DNA of 58,734 nt, from the NCBI RefSeq assembly GCF_012395185.1, contig NZ_JAAZTU010000029.1:1-58734 (forward strand), read 5' to 3'. The notes below the pieces were generated by a model that saw only the letters and a program-made list of their open reading frames with translations, had not been told where the DNA came from and searched no databases. The DNA is from Vibrio aestuarianus. Its GTDB lineage: Bacteria; Pseudomonadota; Gammaproteobacteria; Enterobacterales; Vibrionaceae. Positions within the stretch are counted from its first letter, which is position 1; each line of letters starts with the position of its first letter. Made by a program: the position numbers and the translations under genes. This document shows, one piece after another, positions 41,035 to 50,522 of the stretch.

Positions 41035-42386
41035 TACGCTGCAACCTCGGCTGCGGCAGGATTAACAGACAAGCAGTCTTGCTCCGCTTGCTCTGCAACC
41101 AAACCAATACCTTGTTTTTCCAATATAGTGCGAATGTTTTCAGCCTGAGAGCTCAAGATATTGTGTGCCAACAGCAATGGCATCGCCGCGATCAAACCAA
41201 GCACAGTCGTTACTAGTGCCATAGAAATGCCTCCAGCCATCACTTTCGGATCACCATTACCAAACTGAGTGATCACCTGGAAGGTTTCAATCATTCCTGT
41301 CACGGTTCCCAGCAATCCGAGCATAGGAGCAATCGCTGCCAACAATTTAAGCATCGATAAACCTTGTTCAAGATGAGCTTGCTCGTCGACTACCGCTTCT
41401 AATAGACGAAGTTCTAACGCTTCTACACTACGATTTTGTTCTTTGTTATAGACAGTTAGTACTCGACCCAAGGGGTTATCGCCAATTTTCTGTGGATCTT
41501 TTAATTGCGCTTTGATCTTATGATGAGTCATGAACAACACCGAACCACGATAAAGCGCAATCAGCAGCCCGATCACTAACAGTGCTAAAATAATATTACC
41601 CACAGCTCCACCAGCTTGTAAGCGTTCCATCAATGTCGGCACTTGCGCGAGTTGCTCTAGCATCACGCCACGCGATGGATCCACCATCAACATTTGTACA
41701 TGACTGCCTGCCATGTGGGTCAAGGTAGGGGTATTTTCGGGTTGTTTAGCGTAGCTTGTCACCACCTGTTTATCACTATTCCATTTCATATAACCTTGCT
41801 CTGATACAAGGCCAAAGGCCCCGATGCGATAAGCTGGAATGGATTTGGTGACACCGTCACCATCAATAAAATCAACGTCAACACGACTAAGCTCACCACT
41901 TGCGATGATCTGCTCGTTAAAACTGCGCCACAATCCGGTCAATTGTGTCATCGAAGGTAATGATTTTGCCGCAACAATTTCATCAACTTGTGCTGTGTGC
42001 TGATGCCGATCAACAGCGGTAATGGATTGCTGCAACTCGCTACTCAATGATTTGGCATTTTGACGTACCACACCAAATAACTCGCCCAAACTACCTGTTT
42101 CTAAACGTAACTGCTCTTCTAATCTAGCTAAGGTGTTTTCGTTATCACCAAACTGTTTACTGAGCAGGTCAGCCTGTGCTTGCAGTGCCTTACGTTGAGT
42201 TTCTAAGTCCTGCTTAATCGCACGCAATTGTTGCTCTGTCTGTTTAAAACTCGCTTCTCGCTGAATATTATGAGTTTGCTGCTTGTGGTTTTCCTGTTTA
42301 GCACTAGCCACTAACTCAGCATTAGCAAAAGCATGTAATGAAAGCAGAGCAAAAACGAGCGAAGAAATTTTTAATAACTTGTTCAT
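41034..42386 (-). CDS. ttpC: TtpC: MotA/TolQ/ExbB-family protein with periplasmic extension
   Basis: This 450-residue TonB2-associated protein has a signal peptide (about 1-23), then a coiled-coil periplasmic region with many Q/E heptads (about 45-120). A C-terminal ExbB-like channel domain holds LLAAIAPMLGLLGTVTGMIETFQVI. In Vibrio, TtpC is required for TonB2 to energise siderophore uptake. It lies between the DUF3450 gene and exbB2, the normal arrangement. Length and architecture agree with TtpC rather than a second ExbB. Confidence 0.92.
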   Translation of the reverse strand: MNKLLKISSLVFALLSLHAFANAELVASAKQENHKQQTHNIQREASFKQTEQQLRAIKQDLETQRKALQAQADLLSKQFGDNENTLARLEEQLRLETGSLGELFGVVRQNAKSLSSELQQSITAVDRHQHTAQVDEIVAAKSLPSMTQLTGLWRSFNEQIIASGELSRVDVDFIDGDGVTKSIPAYRIGAFGLVSEQGYMKWNSDKQVVTSYAKQPENTPTLTHMAGSHVQMLMVDPSRGVMLEQLAQVPTLMERLQAGGAVGNIILALLVIGLLIALYRGSVLFMTHHKIKAQLKDPQKIGDNPLGRVLTVYNKEQNRSVEALELRLLEAVVDEQAHLEQGLSMLKLLAAIAPMLGLLGTVTGMIETFQVITQFGNGDPKVMAGGISMALVTTVLGLIAAMPLLLAHNILSSQAENIRTILEKQGIGLVAEQAEQDCLSVNPAAAEVAA

Positions 42387-42387
42387 T

Positions 42388-43155
42388 TTATTGCTCCTGT
42401 TTCTGGTTAAGTGAAACAGGCACCGTCATTAAGTTTGGTGTTATCAGGCTGCTTGCCATTTTGAATGCATAATCTAACTCACTGTATGCGTTTGTATCCA
42501 CTGAATTCCACTGTTGAGACTGTTGATCCCAAGCCCAATAATGTTTGCCATTGAAGCTTCTCGCTACCAAAGATATACGCCCAACGTATAAAATATCAGC
42601 TTCAATAGTTTCAGCGGAATTCAAAGTGATCGAACCTTGGTAAGCACCAAGTTTAGTCCCGTAATCAATTTCAATTTGGTAAGCCTCAAGAATTCGACGA
42701 TATTTTTCAGCGTCACTGACATCGGCTCTGGTCATCATCGTTTGAAGTTTTTCTATGCGTTCCAAACGTTGTCCACGTTTTAGTGGTCGATCACTTTCAA
42801 CGATAACGCGCAACCCATCAATCATTTTGTACATCAAAGGGACTATCCCCTGACGTGTTAGTTTTATTTCTTCAATTTGATGAGCAAGACTTTGAGTTTC
42901 TTGATTTTGGCTTTCAACCAATGACGCTAAATGATTACGGTAGATGGTGATGTTTTTTACATCTTCTTTAAGTTGATCAATTTCAGCTTGCAGTTGCAAA
43001 GCCTGTTGTGAACTGTGATTAATACTCTGCTGACTAAGGGCAGACATTGAGTTGGTGCTATTTTGAATTGCGTTAGCATCGCTGAACGTTGAAGCATTTG
43101 CGCCGAGCAAGCTTGTGGTTGCGACAAAGAGCAAACTTATTTTAAAAGGATTCAT
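42388..43155 (-). CDS. DUF3450 domain protein, TonB2 operon
   Basis: This 255-residue protein has a signal peptide ending near GANA and a coiled-coil region (about 45-95, rich in Q/E/L). A globular C-terminal part carries YGTKLGAYQGSITL and RSFNGKHYWAWD. It matches the DUF3450 family, whose genes stand first in Vibrio TonB2 operons. It is probably periplasmic. No activity is established; a structural role with TtpC is plausible because both have coiled coils. A Fur-like box lies about 45 bases upstream. Confidence 0.9.
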   Translation of the reverse strand: MNPFKISLLFVATTSLLGANASTFSDANAIQNSTNSMSALSQQSINHSSQQALQLQAEIDQLKEDVKNITIYRNHLASLVESQNQETQSLAHQIEEIKLTRQGIVPLMYKMIDGLRVIVESDRPLKRGQRLERIEKLQTMMTRADVSDAEKYRRILEAYQIEIDYGTKLGAYQGSITLNSAETIEADILYVGRISLVARSFNGKHYWAWDQQSQQWNSVDTNAYSELDYAFKMASSLITPNLMTVPVSLNQKQEQ

Positions 43156-43198
43156 AGACGTTATTTATTACCATCAAAGCAGTGCGTGCAATCTTATT

Positions 43199-43217
43199 GA
43201 TAAAAGCTCTCATTATC
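43199..43217 (-). promoter_or_regulatory. Fur-like box upstream of the TonB2 operon
   Basis: GATAAAAGCTCTCATTATC matches 13 of 19 Fur-box positions, with perfect outer half-sites GATAA and TCATTATC. Confidence 0.6.
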
Positions 43218-43339
43218 AACAAGAATTGCATTCTAGCGATCTTTTACCATTCAAACAACAGTATACCGCGCTAACTTCTTCAGCAGGTTATAAAAGTCTA
43301 TTTTTGGAAGTGAAGCTAGCCCAATATCAGGCTAGTTTA

Positions 43340-43990
43340 TTAGATTTCCGCATCAGGCTGATTTTCAGGTTCTGCTGCTATAAAAGCAGGATGAGCTCTA
43401 AGATTGGCGGTTATGCGCTCAATGTTAGGGAACTGGCTAATATCAAGACTAAACCGTTCAGCGTTATACACTTGGGGAACTAAACAGACATCGACGAGGC
43501 TTATTTGATCACCAACGCAATGAGTCCCCGCCACTTGTGCCAATTTCTTCTCTAATCCGTGAAAACCTGTCTGGATCCAGTGCCTATACCAATCACTTTT
43601 CTGCGATTCACTCACGCCCAATTCACTGGTTAAATACTGCAACACCCGCAAATTATTAAGCGGATGAATATCTATAGTAATATCTTGAGCCAGTGATTTA
43701 ACCAGATATTTTTCTTTGCCAGACTCAGGGATTAAACGAATGTCAGGATACACATCATCGAGATATTCGATAATTGTTAGCGATTGGTTGATACATAGTT
43801 CGCCATCTGCAAGTACTGGGATCAATTCGCTAGGGTTAAGCGCACTGAACTCCGGAGAATGCTGAACTCCACCACTTTTGACAAGGTGAATCGGAACTGG
43901 CTTGTAGGTTAATTTTTTCAAATTAAGCGCAATTCTTACTCGATACGCAGCCGAAGAACGCCAGTATCCATACAATTTTATGTCTGCCAT
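43340..43990 (-). CDS. maiA: Maleylacetoacetate isomerase
   Basis: This zeta-class glutathione S-transferase isomerises maleylacetoacetate to fumarylacetoacetate in tyrosine breakdown. The 216-residue protein starts with KLYGYWRSSAAYRVRIALNLK, which contains the zeta-class glutathione-binding serine motif. It continues with the NQSLTIIEYLDDVYP segment. It is the last gene of the hpd-hmgA-fahA-maiA cluster and overlaps fahA by one base (TAATG). Confidence 0.94.
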   Translation of the reverse strand: MADIKLYGYWRSSAAYRVRIALNLKKLTYKPVPIHLVKSGGVQHSPEFSALNPSELIPVLADGELCINQSLTIIEYLDDVYPDIRLIPESGKEKYLVKSLAQDITIDIHPLNNLRVLQYLTSELGVSESQKSDWYRHWIQTGFHGLEKKLAQVAGTHCVGDQISLVDVCLVPQVYNAERFSLDISQFPNIERITANLRAHPAFIAAEPENQPDAEI

Positions 43991-45000
43991 TAATATTTCA
44001 CCACTTTCTGTTCTATGCTGCCAAACAAGCTATTGCCATGTTTATCTCGCATTTCTAATTTGATGGTGTCACCAAATTTCATAAACTCCGTGCTCGGTTT
44101 ACCATCTCGAATTGTTTCAATCATCCGTACTTCGGCAATGCAGGAGTAACCAACCCCACCCTCTTCAATAGAGGTTCCGTAGTCCGTTCCTTGCTTGTTC
44201 GATACTGTACCAGAACCGATGATCGTACCTGAACAGAGTGGACGAGTTTTTGCCGCGTGGGCGATCAATTGTGGAAATTCAAAGGTCATATCAACGCCTG
44301 CATTAGGACAACCAAATGCACGACCATTATAAGTAGAAAGTAGAGGTAAATTGAGCTTGCCCCCGTCCCAATGTTCTGCCAATTCATCGGGCGTGACAGC
44401 TACCGGTGAAAACGCAGATGACGGCTTCGATTGGAAGAAACCAAAACCTTTGGCCAATTCTTGAGGAATTAATCCCCGCAGCGACACATCATTCACCAGC
44501 ATTACTAAGCGGATAGCCTGGGCCGACTCGTCTGCTGTCGCACCCATCGGCACATCGTCTGTAATCACAGCGACCTCGGCTTCAAAGTCTATTCCCCACT
44601 CTTCACTAACCATTTTAATCTCATCACACGGGCCTAAAAATGCATCTGAACCGCCCTGATACATCAGTGGGTCACTCCAAAAACTGTCTGGGATCTCAGC
44701 ACCACGTGCTTTCCTGACTAACTCCACGTGATTGACGTACGCCGAACCGTCGGCCCATTGGTAAGCACGTGGAAGCGGCGAATGGCACAAGGTTTGATCA
44801 AATGTCACTTCATGCGGTAATTGCCCCTCATTTAAGGCGGCGTAAACTTGGTTCAACATCGGTTCAACCTGATGCCAATGGTCTAATGCTTGTTGCAAAT
44901 TCTCTGCAATTTCGGGCACCGCAACACATTTGGTTAAGCTTTTATTAACCACAACCAACTGACCGTCTCGCGTATTATTTTTTAGCGTCGCTAATTTCAT
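43990..45000 (-). CDS. fahA: Fumarylacetoacetate hydrolase family protein
   Basis: This 336-residue FAH-family enzyme splits fumarylacetoacetate into fumarate and acetoacetate, the last step of tyrosine degradation. The metal-binding acidic residues are in DFEAEVAVITDDV. The FAH core includes NDVSLRGLIPQELAKGFGFFQSKP and GTIIGSGTVSNK. It is of the bacterial type fused to a short N-terminal domain. It lies between hmgA and maiA, which fixes the role. Confidence 0.94.
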   Translation of the reverse strand: MKLATLKNNTRDGQLVVVNKSLTKCVAVPEIAENLQQALDHWHQVEPMLNQVYAALNEGQLPHEVTFDQTLCHSPLPRAYQWADGSAYVNHVELVRKARGAEIPDSFWSDPLMYQGGSDAFLGPCDEIKMVSEEWGIDFEAEVAVITDDVPMGATADESAQAIRLVMLVNDVSLRGLIPQELAKGFGFFQSKPSSAFSPVAVTPDELAEHWDGGKLNLPLLSTYNGRAFGCPNAGVDMTFEFPQLIAHAAKTRPLCSGTIIGSGTVSNKQGTDYGTSIEEGGVGYSCIAEVRMIETIRDGKPSTEFMKFGDTIKLEMRDKHGNSLFGSIEQKVVKY

Positions 45001-45009
45001 GTTATCTCC

Positions 45010-46146
45010 CTACTCTTGCGTCGTTTTCCAACTGTAGACATAGTGCTTATTTTCCACTAGCTGCGCTGCGTCACTAAATTGCAATGCATGACGAGTATCA
45101 ATCATCACCGCGACTTCGTCTGTGAATTTTTTCTTATATTCTTGCCCTGCTTTAAACGCTTTCGGATGCGGTCCATGCGTAAACCCTGCCGGATGAAACG
45201 TAACCATACCTGCTTCAATATTGTCGCGACTGAAAAAATCACCAGCGTGATAAAACAGCACTTCATCGTAGTCATCATTGTTATGGTAAAACGGCACCTT
45301 CAATGCTCCGGGGTCACTTTCAATCGGACGCGGAACAAATGTACATACCACAAAACCTTGTCCAACGAAGGTCGTGTGGGCGGATGGAGGTAAATGGTAG
45401 CGGTGCGACATTAAGGGACGAATATCTCGCCAATTCAGTTTGACTACCGCGAGATCACCATGCCAGCCAATGGCATCTAAAGGATTAAATGGATAAGTAA
45501 TCACGCTCACTTTTTCGTGACGCTTTAGCTCTACTTGCGTGCTCTGCTCTGAATACTGAGCTCTGAACTGCTCATTGATTGAAGGGACTTCTAACACCGC
45601 CGGGTCAAAGATTGCATGATTTCCGACCAGTCCTTTTTCTGGCAGAGAATACGCTGCATCGGTATTTTCTATCATCAGAATAAACATTGGTTCGCTCGGA
45701 GCTAAACGCCAATTAGTGCCACGAGGGATCACAACATAGTCCCCTTCGGTGACATTTAAATGCCCATAGTCACAATATAAATCCGCTTTACCTTGATGGA
45801 TGAAAAGCAGTTCATCACCATCAGCGTTACGAACTAGATGGGTCATGGCTTGTGCTACTTTCCAGACACGCACTTTGCAGTTGGCGTTGTGTAAAAGATG
45901 GGGCACAGCCCAAGGAGAAGATTGTTTGGCCTGTTCGACATGGTTAAAGTTGAATGCTCTTGGTCTCAACTCACCTTGCCATTCAACCCACCCAGTCGGA
46001 GCATGTTGATGATGAAAATGTGCCGCCGGACCAAAAAAGCCACTGCGTCCGGCTTCTCTTTCGTATATTGCCTGTTGCGGAAAATCGGCGTGCGCTTGTT
46101 TAGAGCACGCCCCTTCTCGATGAGGGAATGTGATCCATTTATGCAT
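45010..46146 (-). CDS. hmgA: Homogentisate 1,2-dioxygenase
   Basis: This Fe2+-dependent dioxygenase opens the ring of homogentisate to maleylacetoacetate. The 378-residue protein shows a cupin-like core with HQGKADLYCDYGHLNVTEGDYVVIPRG. A C-terminal iron-binding stretch, HNNDDYDEVLFYHAGDFFS, is followed by HPAGFTHGPHP. It overlaps hpd by eight bases. Loss of this step in related Vibrio gives the pigment pyomelanin, but the gene looks intact here. Confidence 0.95.
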   Translation of the reverse strand: MHKWITFPHREGACSKQAHADFPQQAIYEREAGRSGFFGPAAHFHHQHAPTGWVEWQGELRPRAFNFNHVEQAKQSSPWAVPHLLHNANCKVRVWKVAQAMTHLVRNADGDELLFIHQGKADLYCDYGHLNVTEGDYVVIPRGTNWRLAPSEPMFILMIENTDAAYSLPEKGLVGNHAIFDPAVLEVPSINEQFRAQYSEQSTQVELKRHEKVSVITYPFNPLDAIGWHGDLAVVKLNWRDIRPLMSHRYHLPPSAHTTFVGQGFVVCTFVPRPIESDPGALKVPFYHNNDDYDEVLFYHAGDFFSRDNIEAGMVTFHPAGFTHGPHPKAFKAGQEYKKKFTDEVAVMIDTRHALQFSDAAQLVENKHYVYSWKTTQE

Positions 46147-47212
46147 CGCTTAGTACTCCTCGGCGAATTTGGTCTTCTTCAATCGATTCAAACAGTGCTT
46201 TGAAATTCCCTTCCCCAAATCCTTCATTACCTTTACGTTGAATGATTTCAAAAAAGACCGGACCAATGACGGTTTGAGTAAAGATTTGCAACAAGATGCC
46301 ATCTTTCATTGGTGCGCCATCAATCAAAATACGCAGATCTTGCAACTGTTCAACATCTTCTTGGTGCCCTTCGACCCGCTCATTGACTTTCTCATAATAG
46401 GTATCTGGGGTTGGCATGAAATCCATACCACGTTCACGCAGTGTGTTCACGGTGGCGTAAATATCATCTGTCGCTAACGCAATATGCTGAATACCTTCAC
46501 CATTATATTCGCGGATAAATTCTTCTATCTGTGATTTATCGTCTGAAGATTCGTTAATGGGAATGCGGATTTTGCCACATGGAGCCGTCATTGCTCGACT
46601 CACTAACCCTGTCAGCTTACCTTCAATATCGAAATAACGGATTTCTCTGAAATTACCAATACGCTCATAGAAACCAGACCACACATCCATGTGCCCCTGT
46701 TTTACATTATGCGTTAAGTGGTCTATTTCATATAAGCCAACATTCGCGGTTGCTACGCGCTCACCGGCATCGGGGTAAAATTTGAAATCCACATCGTAAA
46801 TACTTTGGCTGCCATAGCGATCCACAAAATAGAGTAAGCTGTCGCCAATTCCGTAAATAGCTGGAATACTGAGCTCCATTGGCCCAATCTGAGTTTTGTA
46901 TTCTTTGCCACCATTGGCTAACGCATGTTCCATCGCAAGGCTAGCATCTGCAACACGAAATGCCATACCACAAACTGAAGGTCCATGCTCACGAGCAAAT
47001 GACTCAGCTTGACTATGCGGTTGAGCGTTAACAATGAAATTGATGTCTCCTTGGCGGTATAGCCAAGCCTCTTTGGAGCGATGCTTTGCTATTTCGGCAA
47101 AGCCTAATGACATAAATAGCGCTTTTAATTGCTTGATCCCTGCTTGGTTTGCGGCTGTATATTCCACAAACTCAAAACCATCAGTCCCTAGTGGGTTATA
47201 GGTTGCTGCCAT
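46139..47212 (-). CDS. hpd: 4-hydroxyphenylpyruvate dioxygenase
   Basis: This 357-residue enzyme converts 4-hydroxyphenylpyruvate to homogentisate. Iron ligands are expected at the histidines in EIDHLTHNV and GEGIQHIAL and at the glutamate in GPVFFEIIQRKGNEGFGEGNF, all present. The start at 47212 lies eight bases after GAAGGAG; a TTG eight codons upstream is less likely. It is the first gene of the tyrosine catabolic operon. A TyrR-like box lies about 150 bases upstream. Confidence 0.95.
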   Translation of the reverse strand: MAATYNPLGTDGFEFVEYTAANQAGIKQLKALFMSLGFAEIAKHRSKEAWLYRQGDINFIVNAQPHSQAESFAREHGPSVCGMAFRVADASLAMEHALANGGKEYKTQIGPMELSIPAIYGIGDSLLYFVDRYGSQSIYDVDFKFYPDAGERVATANVGLYEIDHLTHNVKQGHMDVWSGFYERIGNFREIRYFDIEGKLTGLVSRAMTAPCGKIRIPINESSDDKSQIEEFIREYNGEGIQHIALATDDIYATVNTLRERGMDFMPTPDTYYEKVNERVEGHQEDVEQLQDLRILIDGAPMKDGILLQIFTQTVIGPVFFEIIQRKGNEGFGEGNFKALFESIEEDQIRRGVLSDA

Positions 47213-47236
47213 CTTTTCTACTCCTTCAGAGCACAA

Positions 47237-47693
47237 GCGTTACCATGCTTTAAAAATTTATCTATGTTTTGATAAGCTATTTAAAGAAAATTACGCAATT
47301 TTTGGCAAAAAGGAATAACTGAACGGAAAATGGTGCAGCTACCTCATCCGCCACAAAATGTAATCAAATTGTTACACTGAAAGGGTGGGCATCCACAAGG
47401 ATTATGATGCTCAGGGAAAATATGATGCACGCCAATATAAAACTCTTAAATACAAATAGTTAAATTAAATTAACTCTATAATAAAAAGCTAGCCAACTAT
47501 GAGAGATAGAGTATTCTAATAATTACAATGTAACATTATTACTACAATCACGATAATTAGTGCAATAACTCTATTAAGAATAATCCTACAGTGTAATTGT
47601 TGTGTTAATTCTCTCAATAGTGTCTATTAATGCAGCGCTATATCTTTATACTGCGACTCCTTTTTATAAACAGATAGGTAGAAAATTTAACTT
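47237..47693. other. Intergenic region between hpd and the EAL gene
   Basis: This is an AT-rich gap of about 457 bases between divergent genes. It contains the TyrR-like box at 47359-47376 near hpd. The half nearest the EAL gene is very AT-rich with scattered TTAAT-type words, but I see no gene or hairpin there. Confidence 0.6.
47359..47376 (-). promoter_or_regulatory. TyrR-like operator upstream of hpd
   Basis: TGTAATCAAATTGTTACA has the arms TGTAA and TTACA at the spacing of a TyrR box (TGTAAA-N6-TTTACA). It sits before tyrosine-catabolism genes, which supports a TyrR/PhhR-type activator site. Confidence 0.6.
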
Positions 47694-49214
47694 ATGCTCA
47701 AAAGATTCACAGATAGCCAACGAAGACTGATCACAAAAGCGTTTGCTGTTTTAATACTACCAGTCCCTATCGTTTTTTCTGTGGCGTATCAAGTTAACCT
47801 AAAAGCTATCAATAACAATTTAGAGACGATTGGCACCTCTTATGTAAAGCGGATAGAGCACCTCATTGATGATTTGAAAGAAAATAATTATCAAGCGCTC
47901 TATCGCACCAATAACTGCGCTCAGATTCAAAATAACTTTCTTTTTGAGAGCAACTTAAGGGAGATGCTAATTGTCGAAAATCAAACCATCACCTGCTCTT
48001 CAAAACGTGGGGTTAGGCACACCGATATCAGTCATCGCGTATCGGCGAGTGGCTTGAATGCAAGGGAATTCTTATTTGACCTAGACGGTGATCCTGATAA
48101 TCGCACCTTAATTGTGGTCGATGTAGACAAAAACAATCCGCAACGTGGTGCTGTGTCCATTATGGATAGGCATTATGTTTCTGCTCGCTTGGGACATGGA
48201 TCTGATAAGCGTATAAAAAAGATTGTTGTGAAGTTAGGTGAACTTTACTACCCAGAAAATAAAAAGTTTGTCAGTCAAAATCCAAGTCAAATTGTAAAAT
48301 CAAGCCGTTACGATTTTTCCCTAATGGTTGAAGCTAGTTCTGATTTTGTTGATTCAAGGGTTATTTTTAGTTTCCTCAGCGCAATTCCGGTCTCTTTGGC
48401 AATATCAATATTGATTTTCATCTTTTTCCAATGGTTTAGTAAACGAAATTCGTTAGTTGATGATTTAAAAAGAGCACTAACCAATAAAGAGTTGTTTTTA
48501 ATGTATCAACCAATCATTTCTAGTGACGATCATTCTATTATCGGTGCAGAAGCTTTGATTCGTTGGGTGCATCCAAGCCTTGGATTTATTCGACCAGATA
48601 CCTTTATTCCTTTAGCCGAAGAGCATGGGTTAATCAATCAAATTACCGACTACGTGATTGAACATGCTTTTGAAGATTGGAAAATGATCACTATCCAAGA
48701 TAAGTTCCACCTTGGGGTCAATGTTCCTCCTTCATACCTTCTCAATGACCTTTGTTTACAACGGCTTGAACAATATGGTCGAGCTTTTAAGGATATCAAT
48801 ATTAATTTTGATATCGAAATCACCGAAAGACAGTTATTGAATGAACAAGGGCAAAAAGCCATAGAAGAGGTCCGAAAATTAGGTATTCAAGTTTTCATCG
48901 ATGATTTTGGTACCGGACATACCACTCTTTCCGTGTTGCAAAATATCACTTTTGATTGCCTAAAGATCGATAAATGTTTTGTCGATACGATTGGACTACA
49001 ATCGGTTAACGCCCCCGTATTGAATGCCATTATCGACCTCGCGCATAGCTTAAATATCGCCATTATTGCTGAAGGTGTCGAGACAGAAGAACAAGCCCGT
49101 TACTTGGCGTCAAAAGGGGTACAATTTCAGCAAGGCTACTATTTTCATCGCCCATTGATACTTGCCGATATTCATTTAAAGATGGGTCAACAGAATCTCA
49201 TACAAAGAAGTTAG
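47694..49214 (+). CDS. CSS-motif EAL domain c-di-GMP phosphodiesterase
   Basis: This 506-residue membrane protein has a first helix at about 14-34, then a periplasmic CSS-type sensor domain. It contains Cys75 and the CSS motif at 101-103. A second helix at about 222-242 leads to a cytoplasmic EAL domain with AEALIRW, the NVPPSYL segment, EITERQLL, DDFGTGHTTL and EGVETEEQ. All catalytic signature residues seem present, so it should hydrolyse c-di-GMP, in response to redox or disulfide state as in other CSS proteins. No GGDEF domain is present. It could influence biofilm traits such as the syp polysaccharide, but no link is shown. Confidence 0.93.
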   Translation: MLKRFTDSQRRLITKAFAVLILPVPIVFSVAYQVNLKAINNNLETIGTSYVKRIEHLIDDLKENNYQALYRTNNCAQIQNNFLFESNLREMLIVENQTITCSSKRGVRHTDISHRVSASGLNAREFLFDLDGDPDNRTLIVVDVDKNNPQRGAVSIMDRHYVSARLGHGSDKRIKKIVVKLGELYYPENKKFVSQNPSQIVKSSRYDFSLMVEASSDFVDSRVIFSFLSAIPVSLAISILIFIFFQWFSKRNSLVDDLKRALTNKELFLMYQPIISSDDHSIIGAEALIRWVHPSLGFIRPDTFIPLAEEHGLINQITDYVIEHAFEDWKMITIQDKFHLGVNVPPSYLLNDLCLQRLEQYGRAFKDININFDIEITERQLLNEQGQKAIEEVRKLGIQVFIDDFGTGHTTLSVLQNITFDCLKIDKCFVDTIGLQSVNAPVLNAIIDLAHSLNIAIIAEGVETEEQARYLASKGVQFQQGYYFHRPLILADIHLKMGQQNLIQRS

Positions 49215-49355
49215 CGATTTAGCCAATATAGATAAACCCAGCCAATATCAGTGATTAAACGGTTTGATTTTATCGGTATTTTTTGATTTACCTCAGAACC
49301 TTGTTCCTGCAACACGGGATAAGGTATCGCTTCTGTTCCCTACAAGGTAAAAACA

Positions 49356-50462
49356 ATGAATTCTATAAACGAGCAACGTTTGGTTGAGCACTTTTTTGAA
49401 TTGATCCAAATTGATAGTGAATCCGGTAATGAAAAGCAAATTGCTGAAACCTTAGCTGCACAACTTGAAGAGCTAGGCTTTACCGTTCATAAACTTGCAG
49501 TACCAGAGCAAGTCTCTAATGGTTTCAACATTTATGCTCGTCTAGAAGGCCAGATAAACGATAGTGTGGTATTAAGCTGCCATATGGATACCGTAAAGCC
49601 AGGCATAAATATTACGCCAATTATCGACAATGGTATCATTCGCTCTCAAGGCGATACCATTTTAGGTGGCGATGATAAATCAGGTATTGCTGCTATTATC
49701 GAGGCCATTCGCTGTATTCAAGCTGAAAATCTGCAGCACAAAACTATTGAAACTGCCTTTACGGTTCATGAAGAAGGTGGTCTTCAAGGCTCAAAACAAT
49801 TCGATATGACGAACATTCAATCAACGAAAGCCATTGTGTTAGATACTGGCGGTCCAATCGGCACTATAGTAAAAGCCGCACCAGGCCAACAAAAGATTGT
49901 AGCGACAATCAAAGGCAAACCTGCTCATGCAGGCCTTGCTCCTGAAGAAGGGATCAGCGCGATCATGGTTGCCGCTGACGCTATTACTCAAATGAAGTTG
50001 TTACGCATTGATGAAGAAACCACAGCCAACATCGGTATTGTTCAAGGTGGTGGCGCAACCAATATTGTTATGCCAGACATTAAAATTGTCGCAGAAGCGC
50101 GTTCATTGAATGATGACAAACTGAGCCAACAAGTTGAACACATGGTTTCAACTTTCCAAGCGACGGCAGATAAACACGGTGCACAAGTCGAGATTGAATC
50201 AACACGCGCTTATAACGCCTTTGTTTTGGATGAAGATCATCCGCACATTGTAGCAATCAAAAACACCTTCCATTCTATTGATATTGAACCTAAAACGAAG
50301 CGTACTGGCGGCGGTAGTGACGCCAACAACTTCAACGAAAAAGGGTTAACAACAGTCAATCTTTCTACTGGCATGGCAAAAGTTCATACTACTGAAGAGT
50401 ACATTGCAGTTGCTGATATGGTTAAAATAGCCCAGTTCGTGAAAGCGTACTTAACGGCATAA
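49356..50462 (+). CDS. M20 family metallopeptidase (PepT-like)
   Basis: This 368-residue cytoplasmic zinc peptidase of the M20 family is close to peptidase T and related aminopeptidases. The metal/catalytic motif SCHMDTV is near residue 75, GGDDKSG supplies the bridging aspartate, HEEGGLQG contains the general-base glutamate pair, and a C-terminal histidine lies in KVHTTEEY. The dimerisation domain lies between. The ATG is spaced from an AAGGT ribosome-binding site. A strong terminator follows. Substrates cannot be fixed from sequence. Confidence 0.92.
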   Translation: MNSINEQRLVEHFFELIQIDSESGNEKQIAETLAAQLEELGFTVHKLAVPEQVSNGFNIYARLEGQINDSVVLSCHMDTVKPGINITPIIDNGIIRSQGDTILGGDDKSGIAAIIEAIRCIQAENLQHKTIETAFTVHEEGGLQGSKQFDMTNIQSTKAIVLDTGGPIGTIVKAAPGQQKIVATIKGKPAHAGLAPEEGISAIMVAADAITQMKLLRIDEETTANIGIVQGGGATNIVMPDIKIVAEARSLNDDKLSQQVEHMVSTFQATADKHGAQVEIESTRAYNAFVLDEDHPHIVAIKNTFHSIDIEPKTKRTGGGSDANNFNEKGLTTVNLSTGMAKVHTTEEYIAVADMVKIAQFVKAYLTA

Positions 50463-50466
50463 AACA

Positions 50467-50500
50467 AAAAGCGCCTCTATTTTCGGAGGCGCTTTTCTTT
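50467..50500 (+). terminator. Terminator after the M20 peptidase gene
   Basis: AAAAGCGCCTC (50467-50477) pairs with GAGGCGCTTTT (50486-50496), then CTTT. The A run on the left lets it work on the other strand as well, for the convergent coiled-coil gene. Confidence 0.88.
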
Positions 50501-50522
50501 ATACATAGACAAAAAATTAAAC

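Noticed and set aside
43315..43336. Terminator for maiA at CTAGCC/GGCTAG hairpin
   Set aside because: The stem is short and lacks a T tract on the minus strand.
43115..43483. + strand frame of 122 codons across the TonB2/maiA boundary
   Set aside because: It overlaps maiA and the Fur-like site in antisense and shows no recognisable protein.
43577..43606. Second copy of the MITE end (ATACCAATCAC) in maiA
   Set aside because: The match is about ten bases inside an intact gene with no partner repeat; chance similarity.
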